NCBI GenBank assembly: GCA_023440865.1
Contig: JAEXRM010000204.1
Span: 1-15,676, forward strand
Origin: Bacillota bacterium
GTDB taxonomy: Bacteria > Bacillota > Clostridia > DSM-8532
Direction of reading: 5' to 3'
DNA length: 15,676 nt
Position numbers and translations under genes: made by a program
Notes under the pieces: model-generated
Told to the model about the DNA's origin: nothing
Seen by the model: the letters and a program-made list of their open reading frames with translations, nothing else
Databases searched by the model: none
Part shown: positions 8,041 to 14,704 of the stretch, in pieces
Position numbering within the stretch: the first letter of the stretch is position 1
Layout: the number at the start of each line of letters is the position of its first letter

Positions 8041-9216
8041 TCAGCCTCTGCCTGGGGCCGCACCCCGCGCGGATCGGCGGGCAGACGCACCCGTACCGGA
8101 TCCGGGAGGCGTGCCGGCGGGTCGCGCCGGCGCCCCCTTGCCCTGCAGCCCGTACACGAAGGCCAGCACTTCCGCGACAGCCCTGTACAGCGACTGGGGG
8201 ATGGGCTTGCCCACATCCACCTCGTTGTAGAGCGCCTGGGCGAGCGGCTTGTTTTCGACGATGCGCACACCGCTTTCCTTCGCCTTCTCACGGATGCGGG
8301 CGGCGAGGAAGTCAGCCCCCTTGGCCAGCACGACGGGAGCATCTCCCGTTTTGGGGTCATACTTGACCGCCACGGCCAGATGTGTCGGATTCGTGATGAC
8401 CACATCGGCCTTGGGCACCTCCTGCATCATGCGGCGCATCGAGATCTCACGCTGTTTCTGCCGGATGCGCGAGCGGATCTCCGGGCTGCCCTCCATCTGC
8501 TTGTACTCTTCCTTGACCTCCTGCTTGGTCATGCGGATTTCCTTCTCATGCTGGAAGTACTGGAACAGGAAGTCCACGATGGCAATGACCAGCAAAGCGA
8601 AGCAGACCTTGATGGCGATGTCGAGGGTCACCTTCGCCATGTAGCCCATGGCCGGCTGCAGCGCGAGGTCCATCAGCCCCGACATCGTGCCGAGCTCCGC
8701 CGAAATCGAGCCCCAGGCCACCCAGAGCACGATGCCCACCTTCGCCATCGACTTGACCATTTCGAACAGCGAACGCTTCGAGAACAGACGCTTCATGCCG
8801 GCGAACGGGTTGATCTTGCTGAATTTGGGCTGCCGGGGCTCGAGCGTGAACAGGAATCCGACCTGGACAATGCTGCCGACCGCCCCGATGACCATTGCGA
8901 TCAAAAAGAAGGGTCCGGTGATCTTGGCCATCTGCAGCAGGCTGAAGGTCAACAGCCGCATGACCTCGGTCGCGCTTTCCAGGTCGGGCGCCGAAGCGGT
9001 CTCCTCGAAATAGAAGCGGAAAGTCGCCTCGATCTCGCGCAGCAGGAACGTTCCAAACAGGCGCATCGACAGGAACATCGAAAGCAACAGCAGGATCGAG
9101 GGGATCTCGCGGCTCTGGTTGACCTGCCCCTTCTTGCGCAGATCCTGCCGTTTTTTCGGCGTCGCCTTTTCCGTCTTGTCACCGGCGTTGGAGAAGAACT
9201 GCAGTTGGATGCGCAC
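8041..9216 (-). CDS. flhB: Flagellar type III export switch protein FlhB
   Basis: FlhB controls the change of export specificity from hook to filament substrates. The protein has about 391 residues (394 if started at GTG 9225). The N-terminal part begins with a basic segment (DKTEKATPKKRQDLRKKGQ), followed by four membrane segments. The cytoplasmic C-terminal domain holds the autocleavage motif NPTH (residues 279-282 counted from 9225, 276-279 from 9216). Past the conserved domain there is an Ala/Arg/Gly/Pro-rich tail of about 30 residues. Two GTG starts are possible. GTG 9225 overlaps the fliR stop as GTGA but abuts the G-rich ribosome site. GTG 9216 lies 9 bases from GAGGGG and gives a start like other FlhB proteins (xRIQLQFF), so I list that one. 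Coupling to fliR is likely either way. Confidence 0.95.
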   Translation of the reverse strand: MRIQLQFFSNAGDKTEKATPKKRQDLRKKGQVNQSREIPSILLLLSMFLSMRLFGTFLLREIEATFRFYFEETASAPDLESATEVMRLLTFSLLQMAKITGPFFLIAMVIGAVGSIVQVGFLFTLEPRQPKFSKINPFAGMKRLFSKRSLFEMVKSMAKVGIVLWVAWGSISAELGTMSGLMDLALQPAMGYMAKVTLDIAIKVCFALLVIAIVDFLFQYFQHEKEIRMTKQEVKEEYKQMEGSPEIRSRIRQKQREISMRRMMQEVPKADVVITNPTHLAVAVKYDPKTGDAPVVLAKGADFLAARIREKAKESGVRIVENKPLAQALYNEVDVGKPIPQSLYRAVAEVLAFVYGLQGKGAPARPAGTPPGSGTGASARRSARGAAPGRG

Positions 9217-9221
9217 GCTGT

Positions 9222-10007
9222 TCACCCCCTCGCCGATCGCAGGAAGTCGTCCATTTCCTTCCAGGTGCCCTCAAGCAGGAAATCGACGATCCCCCGGAAG
9301 GAGGTCAGCGTGACAAGCAGCATCACCAGCCCCAGCAGGATCTTCACGGGCATGCCCAGCATGAAGACATTCATCTGCGGCACGGATTTCGAAATGATGC
9401 CCAGTGCCATGTCCGTGACCAGGATGGCGACGGTGACGGGCATGGCGATGCGGAAACCGATTTCGAAGATGCTCGCCATCAGCCGGATCATCTGCTCAAG
9501 GGCAGGTTCCGTGAACGCCAGCGTGCCCAGCGGCAGCTTCTCGTAGCTGAGCGCGAGCGTGTGGAGCATGAGCAGGTGGCCGTCGGACAGCATCAGGAAC
9601 AGGGTTGTCAGCACGATGTAGAAGTCGGCCGTGATGGGGACCTGGATGTTGCTGACCGGATCGAAGACATTGACCATGCCAAAGCCGATGCGCATGTCGA
9701 TGAGCTGCCCGGCGACATACATGGCCGCCGTGACGGCGTAGGCGATGAAACCGAGCGCAAGCCCCACCAGGAACTCGCGCATGCCCAGCAGGATCCACGC
9801 GGACAGGGTGCCGAAGGACGCCATGTCCGGCACACGGACATTCTGGCAGACGATCAGCGCCATCAGGAAGGCGAGGCCGATCTTGAGGATCGCCGGCACA
9901 GTCCGCCTCCCGAAGATCGGCGACATGACAAATATGCCCGTCATGCGGACGAACACCAGAAGAAAAACCTCCCACAGCCCCTGCAGGGCTTCAAACGGTA
10001 TCGTCAT
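9222..10007 (-). CDS. fliR: Flagellar type III export gate protein FliR
   Basis: FliR is the single-copy subunit that caps the FliP/FliQ export-gate helix. It has 261 residues, normal length, with several hydrophobic membrane segments and the conserved region IFGRRTVPAILKIGLA (31-46). ATG 10007 is preceded by GAGGAG. The 53-base gap before it contains a canonical terminator hairpin following fliQ, with no recognisable promoter after it, so fliR would depend on read-through. Its stop overlaps the upstream GTG of flhB. Identification is secure. Confidence 0.96.
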   Translation of the reverse strand: MTIPFEALQGLWEVFLLVFVRMTGIFVMSPIFGRRTVPAILKIGLAFLMALIVCQNVRVPDMASFGTLSAWILLGMREFLVGLALGFIAYAVTAAMYVAGQLIDMRIGFGMVNVFDPVSNIQVPITADFYIVLTTLFLMLSDGHLLMLHTLALSYEKLPLGTLAFTEPALEQMIRLMASIFEIGFRIAMPVTVAILVTDMALGIISKSVPQMNVFMLGMPVKILLGLVMLLVTLTSFRGIVDFLLEGTWKEMDDFLRSARG

Positions 10008-10030
10008 CCGCTCCTCGCCATTCTTGTCTC

Positions 10031-10051
10031 AAAAAGAGCCAGCAGGCTCTT
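10031..10051 (-). terminator. Intrinsic terminator (attenuator-like) between fliQ and fliR
   Basis: On the minus strand a perfect 7-bp stem AAGAGCC/GGCTCTT (10045-10051 and 10034-10040) with loop TGCT runs straight into a T-run (five T in a row, two of them in the stem). It begins 9 bases after the fliQ stop. Shape and position are those of a factor-independent terminator, although transcription must continue into fliR and flhB. The short T-run suggests partial termination. Confidence 0.62.
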
Positions 10052-10060
10052 GACTGCGCT

Positions 10061-10330
10061 CTACAGGCCGATGAAGGTGAGCATGCCGTTGAAGACGCGC
10101 AGGGTGAATTCCTTCATCATGGTCATCATCCAGGAGCCGAGCAGCAGCAGGGTGACAAGCATGGCAAGGATCTTGGGCACAAAGTGGAGCGACTGCTCCT
10201 GGATCTGCGTCGTCGCCTGGATTATGCTCACCACCAGGCCCACCAGCAGCCCGACCAGCATCGAGGGCATCGACACCTTGATGATGGTCATCATGGCGTC
10301 ACGCGCCGTATCGAGCAGAAACTGGTCCAT
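10061..10330 (-). CDS. fliQ: Flagellar type III export gate protein FliQ
   Basis: FliQ is a small two-helix membrane protein that joins FliP and FliR in the export-gate complex. It has 89 residues, exactly the usual size. Two hydrophobic hairpin segments lie at about 13-37 and 52-72, separated by the conserved loop QATTQIQEQSLHFVPK (38-53). ATG 10330 has AGGAGGGAG a few bases upstream. It follows fliP by 45 bases and is followed by a terminator-like hairpin. Confidence 0.97.
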   Translation of the reverse strand: MDQFLLDTARDAMMTIIKVSMPSMLVGLLVGLVVSIIQATTQIQEQSLHFVPKILAMLVTLLLLGSWMMTMMKEFTLRVFNGMLTFIGL

Positions 10331-10375
10331 CCTCTCCCTCCTATGCGCATGGCGACCGGGTGCGCCCAGGCGCCG

Positions 10376-11182
10376 TCACCGGACAAACGACCGCACCAGT
10401 ATGTCAGACAGCAGGTGCCACCCGTCCACCATCAGGAACAGCAGGATCTTGAACGGCAGGGAGATCATGACCGGCGGCAGCATCATCATGCCCATGGCCA
10501 TCAGTGTGCTGGCAACCACCATGTCGATGACCAGAAAGGGTATGTACAGCATGAAGCCCATCTGGAATGCTTTCTTGAGCTCGCCGACCATGAACGCGGG
10601 GGTCACCACGGTCAACGGCAGGTCGGTCAGCTTCTCCGGCGCCTGCAGTCCGGCCATGCCGGCAAACAGCGCCAGCTCCTTTTCGCCGGTTTGCTTGAGC
10701 ATGAACTCCTTCATGATGAGCGATGAGGTGTCCATCGCTTCCTCGATGCCGATCTCCCCTTTGGAAAAGGGTGTCATCGCCTCGTTGTTCAGCCGGGTGA
10801 CAGTCGGTGTCATGATGAAGAACGTCAAAAAGAGCGCCAGGCCGATCAGGATCTGATTCGGCGGCGCCTGCTGGGTGCCGAGCGAATTGCGCAGGAATCC
10901 CAGTACAATGATGATGCGTGTGAACGAGGTCATCATGATGAGGATCGAGGGCAACAGCGAGAGGACGGTCAGCAATACCAGCAGGCGGACGGAGGAGGCG
11001 ATGTTCGCCGGATTGTCCGAAGCGCCGATCGTGATGCCGTCATTGGTGATGGAGATGCCCGGTGTCGCGGCCAGAGAAACCGAACAGCCGATGCCCACAA
11101 GGGCGAAAACCAGTAGGAGAAGGCGCAGGATGCGCCGGCGGCCGTGATGGGATCGATCCGGCCCGTTCTTTCTCTTTTGCAT
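10376..11182 (-). CDS. fliP: Flagellar type III export gate protein FliP
   Basis: FliP forms the pentameric core of the export gate. From ATG 11182 the protein has 268 residues. It opens with a cleavable signal peptide: a basic stretch GRRRILR (14-20), a hydrophobic core at 20-36, and a likely cleavage after SLAA near 39. Four membrane segments follow, with the FliP signature TSFTRIIIVLGFLRNSLGTQ (85-104) and APPNQILIGLALFLTFFIMTP (106-126). I choose 11182 because GAGGAA lies about 8 bases upstream. The in-frame ATG 11236 would add 18 poorly conserved residues and has no good ribosome site. The gene lies 112 bases after fliO, and that gap holds inverted repeats. Confidence 0.95.
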   Translation of the reverse strand: MQKRKNGPDRSHHGRRRILRLLLLVFALVGIGCSVSLAATPGISITNDGITIGASDNPANIASSVRLLVLLTVLSLLPSILIMMTSFTRIIIVLGFLRNSLGTQQAPPNQILIGLALFLTFFIMTPTVTRLNNEAMTPFSKGEIGIEEAMDTSSLIMKEFMLKQTGEKELALFAGMAGLQAPEKLTDLPLTVVTPAFMVGELKKAFQMGFMLYIPFLVIDMVVASTLMAMGMMMLPPVMISLPFKILLFLMVDGWHLLSDILVRSFVR

Positions 11183-11254
11183 GCCTGTTTCCTCGGCCCC
11201 CCATGTGTACGCGCGGCGCACGGCCTGCGGCGGCATGGATCAACCCTGTGCGGT

Positions 11255-11312
11255 GCACCGATTCCTGCCCGAACGGCGGTGCGTCATGGACCGGTCAGCG
11301 TTCGGACCGGTC
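11255..11312 (-). repeat. Paired inverted repeats in the fliO-fliP gap
   Basis: Two possible hairpins lie here. GACCGGTC occurs at 11289-11296 and 11305-11312 and can form an 8-bp stem with an 8-base loop over the fliO stop codon. CGGTGC/GCACCG (11277-11282 and 11255-11260) can form a second stem, next to the 10-base palindrome CGGTGCACCG (11251-11260). No T-run follows either one. They probably affect mRNA processing or stability, if anything. Confidence 0.4.
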
Positions 11313-11738
11313 GGAGCCGTCGAGCTTGCGGATGCGCCGGATGCCCTCCTGCAGCGGACGGTCGCCGTCGGGGACATCCTCCCTCTCGGCATCGCGCTCC
11401 TGATGCCTTCCCAAGCCCGCATACCGCTCAAGGATGGAACGAAAGTCACCAGCCGTCTGTGCCGGTGACTCCGGAATCTCGCCTGGCTGCACCTCACCCA
11501 TGAAATCGGTTCGGTTGCGGCTCGTCGCAAGCAGATAATGCTTCTCCCCCACCCGTACCAGCACCAGACTTCGGTCCATGCCCAGCGGCAGGGTCTCCAC
11601 AATGCGCATGATCCTGGTTTTCCGCTCCCCGGCCGCACGCCGCCCGATCAGCCGGGTGGTCAGCCATGCGAGGAAGAGGATGGCGCAGAACAGGATGAAT
11701 ATACCAAAAAAATACAGAAAACTGCCTTCCTGCTGCAT
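11295..11738 (-). CDS. fliO: Flagellar export apparatus assembly protein FliO
   Basis: FliO is a scaffold or chaperone for assembly of the FliP export-gate ring. It has 147 residues. One N-terminal membrane segment covers about 7-30, followed by a basic turn and the family's typical small beta domain, VETLPLGMDRSLVLVRVG (47-64) then EKHYLLATS. The C-terminal tail is charged and Arg-rich. ATG 11738 starts 16 bases after the cheY stop, with a modest GGGG ribosome site. A longer open frame upstream of this ATG only shadows cheY and is not real. Codons 9-11 contain a run of seven T. Identification rests on size, topology, motif and place between cheY and fliP. Confidence 0.9.
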   Translation of the reverse strand: MQQEGSFLYFFGIFILFCAILFLAWLTTRLIGRRAAGERKTRIMRIVETLPLGMDRSLVLVRVGEKHYLLATSRNRTDFMGEVQPGEIPESPAQTAGDFRSILERYAGLGRHQERDAEREDVPDGDRPLQEGIRRIRKLDGSDRSER

Positions 11739-11754
11739 ATGCCCCGATCCGCCG

Positions 11755-12114
11755 TCATCCCACGACTTTTTTGACAGCCTCGATGACGCGGTCGGCCTGG
11801 AAGGGCTTGACGATGAAGTCGCGCGCGCCGGCCTGGATCGACTCGATGACCATGGCCTGCTGGCCCATCGCCGAGCACATGATGATCTTGGCGGCGCTGT
11901 TGATCGCCTTGATCTGCTTGACCGCCTGGATCCCGTCCATTTCCGGCATCGTGATGTCCATGATGACAAGATCCGGGGAATGCTCCTTGAACTTTTCCAC
12001 TGCCTTGAGGCCGTTCTCAGCTTCGCCGACCACGACATACCCGTTTTTCGTGAGGATGTCCTTGATCATCATGCGCATGAAAGCGGCGTCGTCAACGATC
12101 AGTATATTTGCCAT
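11755..12114 (-). CDS. cheY: Chemotaxis response regulator CheY
   Basis: CheY carries the phosphate signal from CheA to the rotor switch proteins FliM and FliY. It is a single receiver domain of 119 residues with all catalytic positions: acidic pair D8/D9 (LIVDDAAF), phospho-acceptor D53 (IMDITMPEMDG), switch residue S81 (MCSAMG) and K103 (IVKPF). No output domain is present. The ribosome site GAGGAGAGG precedes ATG. As in Bacillus, it follows fliY, whose CheC-type domain is expected to dephosphorylate it. The 215-base gap in front of it contains a hairpin and a promoter-like sequence, so it may be expressed partly on its own. Confidence 0.97.
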   Translation of the reverse strand: MANILIVDDAAFMRMMIKDILTKNGYVVVGEAENGLKAVEKFKEHSPDLVIMDITMPEMDGIQAVKQIKAINSAAKIIMCSAMGQQAMVIESIQAGARDFIVKPFQADRVIEAVKKVVG

Positions 12115-12146
12115 ACCCGAATCCTCTCCTCAATCGTACTTACTTC

Positions 12147-12175
12147 TTTATATACCACCCGTTTTGCTTTGTAAA
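12147..12175 (-). promoter_or_regulatory. Candidate sigma-A promoter for cheY
   Basis: On the minus strand TTTACA (12170-12175) and TATAAA (12147-12152) are separated by exactly 17 bases, each 5 of 6 to consensus. They lie in an AT-rich stretch that contrasts sharply with the GC-rich surroundings. Transcription would begin near 12140, about 26 bases before cheY, just ahead of the ribosome site GAGGAGAGG. It is the best promoter match I found in the window. Confidence 0.68.
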
Positions 12176-12196
12176 TAACGTGTATTTTTCAATCTT

Positions 12197-12229
12197 CGGT
12201 GAAATCCTTTTGTCGTGCTTTTTTCACCG
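12197..12229. repeat. Inverted repeat upstream of the cheY promoter
   Basis: CGGTGAAA (12197-12204) and TTTCACCG (12222-12229) form a perfect 8-base inverted repeat with a 17-base spacer. It lies about 22 bases upstream of the predicted -35 box. This is where a regulator-binding site could sit; it could also be a simple RNA hairpin. No factor can be named. Confidence 0.4.
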
Positions 12230-12283
12230 GCATCCCCCCCCTCCTTCGGCGGCCCTGGGAGCCGGTCCGAGACCTATCGGGCG

Positions 12284-12325
12284 CATGCAGGCGGGGGCTC
12301 CGTTTCCACAGAGCCCCCGCGCATG
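12284..12325 (-). terminator. Strong hairpin after fliY, possible transcript 3' end
   Basis: Directly after the fliY stop, GCGGGGGCTC and GAGCCCCCGC (12311-12320 and 12291-12300) form a perfect 10-bp stem with a 10-base loop. Allowing a 2-base bulge, GCATG/CATGC (12321-12325 and 12284-12288) adds five more pairs. No T-run follows on the minus strand, so it may be a Rho-dependent end, an attenuator or a 3' stabiliser rather than a classical terminator. Confidence 0.5.
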
Positions 12326-12329
12326 ATGT

Positions 12330-13640
12330 TCACAGACGTTTGGACGGGTGCAGGATGTCGGTGATGCGGACACCGAAGCTCTCGTCGATGACAACCACCT
12401 CGCCCTTGGCAACGTTCTTGCCATTGACCAGGATGTCCACCGGCTCGCCGGCCAGTTTGTCGAGTTCGATGATCGATCCCTGGCCGAACTCGAGGATCTC
12501 GCGGATGCGCTTGGAGGTGCGGCCCAGTTCGACTGTCACCTGCAGCGGCACATCCATCAGCAGTCCCATGTTCTTGCGGTCGAACTCCTCGATGCCGCCC
12601 TCGAAGGACTGGAACTGCGCCGGCTGCACATTGACGGGATTGACCTGGGCCTGGGGCATCGGCTGCTGGGGGTACCCGTATGCGGGCACCGCACCCTGGG
12701 GATACCCGTATGCGGGCGGCATCTGCTGCGGGTAGGCTGGCCAGCCCTGCTGGGGATACTGCGGCGGATAACCGGGCATGCCCGGCGCCGCCTCCTGCGG
12801 CCATCCCGGCTGCGGCCAGCCGGCCGGCTGCTGCGGGAACGGCTGCTGCGGTGCCGCCTGCTGCGGAGCGGACGGCATGGCGGGTGCCTGCGCTGCCGCC
12901 TGGGGCTGGGCAGGCGGCGGCGTGGCCGTCGACGGGGCGATTGGCGCCTCATTGCGGGGGCGCATGAGGTTGCCGACCATCTCCTTGGCGAACTTCAGCG
13001 GAATGAGCTGCATGATTTCGCTGTCGATGAGGCTGCCGACGGTCAGCGAGAAGGCGATCTTGACGATTGTCTCCTCCTCCGTGATGCGGATGCGGTTGAT
13101 GTCGGTGTCAGGCCGCACCTGCGTGGATTCCGGCGGAGAAATGTCCACGCGCTTGTCGAACATCGAGGACATCGAGGTGGCCGAGGAACCGATCATTTGG
13201 TTCATGGCCTCGCTGATGGCCGAAAGGTGCAGCTCGTTGAGCTCTCCGTCGATGTTGCCGTAGCCGTCGCCCCCCATCATCAGGTCGGTGATGATCTTGA
13301 CGTCCGACTCCTTCATGACCATGAGGTTCGCCCCCACCAGTCCCTCGGTGTATTGGACGCGCACCGCGACGTAGGGCTGGCGGAACATGGCCGTCAGCTC
13401 CTCCCAGGTGGTCTCCGTGACGACGGGGGTGGTGATGTTCACCTTCTGGCCCAAAAGCGCAAACAGGGTAGTGGCGGATGTCCCCATGCTGATGTTGCCG
13501 ATTTCGCCGAGCGCGTCACGCTCCTCCGCGGTCAGCAGGGAAGGTCTGTTGTCCGGTTTGACCGGTGCCGGCTCATCCGAACCGATGTCGACGCCGGAAA
13601 GCAGGGCATCGATTTCCGCCTGGGAAAGCATGTCTCCCAT
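12330..13640 (-). CDS. fliY: Flagellar switch protein FliY (CheC-type phosphatase fused to FliN/SpoA domain)
   Basis: FliY is a C-ring rotor protein that also dephosphorylates CheY-P. It has 436 residues, longer than the roughly 380 of Bacillus FliY. Residues 1-16 (MGDMLSQAEIDALLSG) match the CheY-P-binding peptide of FliM/FliY. Residues about 35-225 are a CheC-like domain with both active-site motifs: E46/N49 (LGEIGNISMG) and E144/N147 (SEAMNQMIG). Residues about 230-350 are a Pro/Gln/Ala/Gly/Tyr-rich linker with a 10-residue repeat. Residues about 360-436 are the FliN/SpoA domain (DVPLQVTVELGRTSKRIREI, VRITDILHP). ATG 13640 lies 1 base beyond the fliM stop, with AGGAGG inside the fliM end, so translation is coupled. 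A strong hairpin follows the stop. Confidence 0.96.
   Translation of the reverse strand: MGDMLSQAEIDALLSGVDIGSDEPAPVKPDNRPSLLTAEERDALGEIGNISMGTSATTLFALLGQKVNITTPVVTETTWEELTAMFRQPYVAVRVQYTEGLVGANLMVMKESDVKIITDLMMGGDGYGNIDGELNELHLSAISEAMNQMIGSSATSMSSMFDKRVDISPPESTQVRPDTDINRIRITEEETIVKIAFSLTVGSLIDSEIMQLIPLKFAKEMVGNLMRPRNEAPIAPSTATPPPAQPQAAAQAPAMPSAPQQAAPQQPFPQQPAGWPQPGWPQEAAPGMPGYPPQYPQQGWPAYPQQMPPAYGYPQGAVPAYGYPQQPMPQAQVNPVNVQPAQFQSFEGGIEEFDRKNMGLLMDVPLQVTVELGRTSKRIREILEFGQGSIIELDKLAGEPVDILVNGKNVAKGEVVVIDESFGVRITDILHPSKRL
12666..12717 (-). repeat. fliY: Tandem 30-base repeat within the fliY linker
   Basis: The plus-strand segments 12666-12687 and 12696-12717 match at 21 of 22 positions with a 30-base period. 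They share the core TACCCGTATGCGGGC. In the protein this is an in-frame 10-residue repeat of the PAYGYPQ type at about residues 309-325. It looks like a tandem duplication that lengthened the flexible linker. Confidence 0.7.
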
Positions 13641-13641
13641 A

Positions 13642-14625
13642 TCATTCGTCCTCCTTCCGCACTTCGGTGATCTTCAGGGCAACCTTCTTGTTGCGGACAC
13701 CGGGCTTGGCCCGGAATTTGTGCAGGTCTCCGACCAGCACGTCGAGATCGGCGTCGATGTGCGTGTCCAGCGGTACCACGTCGCCCGCCTGAAGCAGGAG
13801 GAAATCGCGTACCGAAAGGCGTGCCGTCCCCAGAATGCCGACAACCGGCACCGAGGTCTGCTCGATGCGCGCCTCGATCGCCTGGTGGCTGTCTTCGGAG
13901 GATCCCACCTCGACCATTGTGAACCACAGCTTGGTGGACAGCTTGGACATGTACGGTTCCAGCACCATGTGCGGGATGCAGAGGTTGATGAGCCCCTCGA
14001 CCTCGCCGATCTTGGCGGTGAAGGTGATCAGGGCGATCATCTCGTTCGGCGACATGAGCTGGGCGAACTGGGCATTGGTCTCGATGCGGTCGAGCGAGGG
14101 ACGGATGCGCTCGACATTCTCCCACGGCTCGCGCATCAACGCCAGCATCTGGCTCATGAGACGCATGATGATGGCCATTTCGATCTCCGTGAATCCGCGG
14201 ACCTTTTCGACGCCACCGCCCTTGCCGCCGAGGATGCGGTCGATGAGGGCATAGGCGATCGACGGCGACATTTCATAGATGATGGCACCCTGCATGGGAT
14301 GGAACTCGCATACCCCCAGCACCGCCGGATTGGCGATGGAGTTGGTGAATTCCGAGTACTGCAGCGCCTCGACGGTTTGCACATCCACCTGGACCAGGGT
14401 GCGCAGGTAGCCAGAGAGGAAATTGGTCAGGAATCGCGCGTAGTTCTCGTGAATGAAGTGCAACGTGCGGATGTGGTCCTTGGCGAACTTGCTGGGGCGT
14501 GAAAAGTCATGATCGCGGATCTTGCGCTCTGATTTCTCCTTGTTCAGCGCCTGGGCGTCCACCTCGCCGGTGCTCAGCGCCTGCAGCAGCTGATCGATTT
14601 CATTTTGGGAAAGAATATCGCCCAC
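13642..14625 (-). CDS. fliM: Flagellar motor switch protein FliM
   Basis: FliM is the C-ring protein that binds CheY-P and sets the direction of rotation. From GTG 14625 it has 327 residues. The CheY-P-binding peptide LSQNEIDQLL is at residues 5-14. The middle CheC-like domain (about 40-230) includes the GGKGGG turn (133-138), and the C-terminal SpoA/FliN-like domain starts near 250 (SVRDFLLLQAGDVVPLDT). I choose GTG 14625 because AGGAGT lies 9 bases upstream. The in-frame GTG 14634 (330 aa) directly abuts that site, too close for normal initiation. The gene sits 79 bases after fliL and one base before the fliY start codon. Confidence 0.95.
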   Translation of the reverse strand: MGDILSQNEIDQLLQALSTGEVDAQALNKEKSERKIRDHDFSRPSKFAKDHIRTLHFIHENYARFLTNFLSGYLRTLVQVDVQTVEALQYSEFTNSIANPAVLGVCEFHPMQGAIIYEMSPSIAYALIDRILGGKGGGVEKVRGFTEIEMAIIMRLMSQMLALMREPWENVERIRPSLDRIETNAQFAQLMSPNEMIALITFTAKIGEVEGLINLCIPHMVLEPYMSKLSTKLWFTMVEVGSSEDSHQAIEARIEQTSVPVVGILGTARLSVRDFLLLQAGDVVPLDTHIDADLDVLVGDLHKFRAKPGVRNKKVALKITEVRKEDE

Positions 14626-14658
14626 TGCCGCCACACTCCTTTCGGTTCACATCATGCC

Positions 14659-14678
14659 GGCCTGAATCCGGACAGGCC
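14659..14678 (-). other. Small hairpin in the fliL-fliM gap
   Basis: GGCCTG/CAGGCC form a perfect 6-bp stem with an 8-base loop that contains the palindrome TCCGGA. No T-run follows. It lies about 27 bases after the fliL stop and upstream of the fliM ribosome site. A role in mRNA stability or fliM translation is possible but unproven. Confidence 0.35.
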
Positions 14679-14704
14679 ATCCACGGACACCTCGCGGCCG
14701 CACG

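Noticed and set aside
6530..8230. Plus-strand open frame of 566 codons
   Set aside because: It is antisense to flhA and the flhB end. The translation is a biased string of Asp/Gln/His/Arg with no domain, caused by strong third-position GC bias.
8380..9546. Plus-strand open frame of 388 codons
   Set aside because: It is antisense to flhB and fliR, with biased composition and no recognisable domain; the minus-strand genes have intact motifs.
9561..10856. Plus-strand open frame of 431 codons
   Set aside because: It crosses fliR, fliQ and fliP in antisense and has no domain or ribosome-site support.
11739..12038. N-terminal extension of the fliO frame by 100 codons
   Set aside because: The extension overlaps nearly all of cheY in another frame and is Arg/Ser-rich shadow sequence. 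FliO proper begins at ATG 11738 with its membrane segment.
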